From the NCBI RefSeq assembly GCF_003260275.1, contig NZ_QJHB01000009.1, forward strand, positions 142,147 through 206,146: DNA of 64,000 nucleotides, given 5' to 3'. Shown here in pieces: positions 63,792 through 64,000 of this stretch. A program made the position numbers and the translations under genes. The notes under the pieces are model-generated. The model saw nothing but the letters and a program-made list of their open reading frames with translations. It searched no databases and was not told the origin of the DNA. Origin of the DNA: Homoserinimonas sp. OAct 916 (GTDB lineage Bacteria; Actinomycetota; Actinomycetes; Actinomycetales; Microbacteriaceae). Numbering within the stretch: the stretch's first letter is position 1; each line of letters begins with the position of its first letter.

Positions 63792-63855
63792 GGTTCAGAA
63801 AGGTGCTGGTTCAGAAAGATGCTGGTTCAGAAAGATGCTGGTTCAGAAAGGTGCT
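63792..63855 (+). repeat. Four 16-bp units before the insertion sequence
   Basis: GGTTCAGAAAGGTGCT (63792, 63840) and GGTTCAGAAAGATGCT (63808, 63824). A degenerate copy follows at 63856, and two 11-bp GGTTCGGTGCC-like units precede at 63769. Not coding. Confidence 0.9.
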
Positions 63856-63869
63856 GAGTCAGAAGCGGC

Positions 63870-64000
63870 TGAGTGGCCTGCCGAGGAGTTCTCGGACAGT
63901 GGGCCCTCTTAAAATGAGGGTGCTACTGAAAGAGAGAGCAGCATGTCCGCATCGCGTAGACGATTCACCCAAGAGTTCAAAGACGAGTTGTGCCGTGAGG
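63870..64000 (+). mobile_element. Left end of an IS3-type insertion sequence (truncated by the window)
   Basis: A transposase reading frame begins at 63943. The presumed left terminal repeat starts near TGAGTGGCCTGCCG at 63870; the other end is outside the window, so the exact boundary and target duplication are not determinable. Confidence 0.6.
63943..64000 (+). CDS. IS3-family transposase OrfA, N-terminal part (3' end outside window)
   Basis: First 19 codons visible: SASRRRFTQEFKDELCRE, matching the N-terminal HTH segment of IS3/IS911 OrfA proteins. AGAGAGAG precedes the ATG. The rest of the element, including the frameshift window and OrfB, is beyond the right edge. Confidence 0.7.
   Translation, partial: MSASRRRFTQEFKDELCRE

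Overview
The window is a 64 kb piece of chromosome from a high-GC Gram-positive actinobacterium, most likely a member of the Microbacteriaceae. This is inferred from mycothiol synthase (MshD) beside GlnR, PhoP-type boxes of the GTTCACC class, many GTG/TTG starts, several promoter layouts that predict leaderless mRNAs, and the DUF2568, DUF4386 and DUF4389 membrane proteins. I cannot name the species.

Layout. 1-7455: end of a heavy-metal P-type ATPase, then a TrpR-like regulator and hisG-hisC-hisB-hisH-hisA-hisF-hisIE in overlapping order. Content (TrpR-like gene first, long-form HisG, bifunctional HisB, fused HisIE) matches the histidine operon of Xanthomonadaceae rather than the actinobacterial one. 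hisD, which normally sits between hisG and hisC, is absent. 7521-16544: two complete three-subunit molybdenum hydroxylases transcribed divergently, followed by a maleate-isomerase/arylmalonate-decarboxylase superfamily protein, with TTGT-N2-ACAA-like operators in three control positions. 16718-23809: nagB, a YrdB-like protein, an MFS exporter and a potABCD-type polyamine ABC transporter. 24419-27167: glyA, folD and a YbaK-type deacylase. 27291-33791: two paralogous M23 peptidases, an amine oxidase, a gamma-carbonic-anhydrase-like protein, galK and galT. 34003: tRNA-Lys. 34344-48841: an accessory stretch rich in regulators (three TetR, one MalT-like LuxR, one small winged-helix protein), hydrolases, membrane proteins, a glycosyltransferase, a broken oxidoreductase gene and a UspA protein. 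48986-62839: a conserved core of phosphate uptake (pstS-pstS-pstC-pstA-pstB), ppk with a MutT1-like partner, mshD, glnR, a nitrobindin-like protein and a YgfZ-type protein. gpmA follows, and the window ends inside an IS3-type insertion sequence.

How genes work together. Polyphosphate and phosphate genes (pst, ppk, mutT1) lie beside nitrogen (glnR) and thiol (mshD) control, as in other actinobacteria. The two pstS genes carry identical PhoP boxes. glyA and folD form a one-carbon unit. The molybdenum hydroxylases plus the racemase-superfamily protein look like part of a catabolic pathway for an N-heterocycle or aromatic compound, with ring opening not encoded here.

A recurring feature is short tandem repetition with 15-20 bp periods (8 x 17 bp before hisG, 8 x 17 bp before glyA, 4 x 19 bp after the LuxR gene, 16 bp arrays elsewhere). 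Some arrays lie inside reading frames, where they add repeated peptides to HisA, MshD, GlnR and UspA. All family assignments were made by eye from translated sequence; no database search was run.
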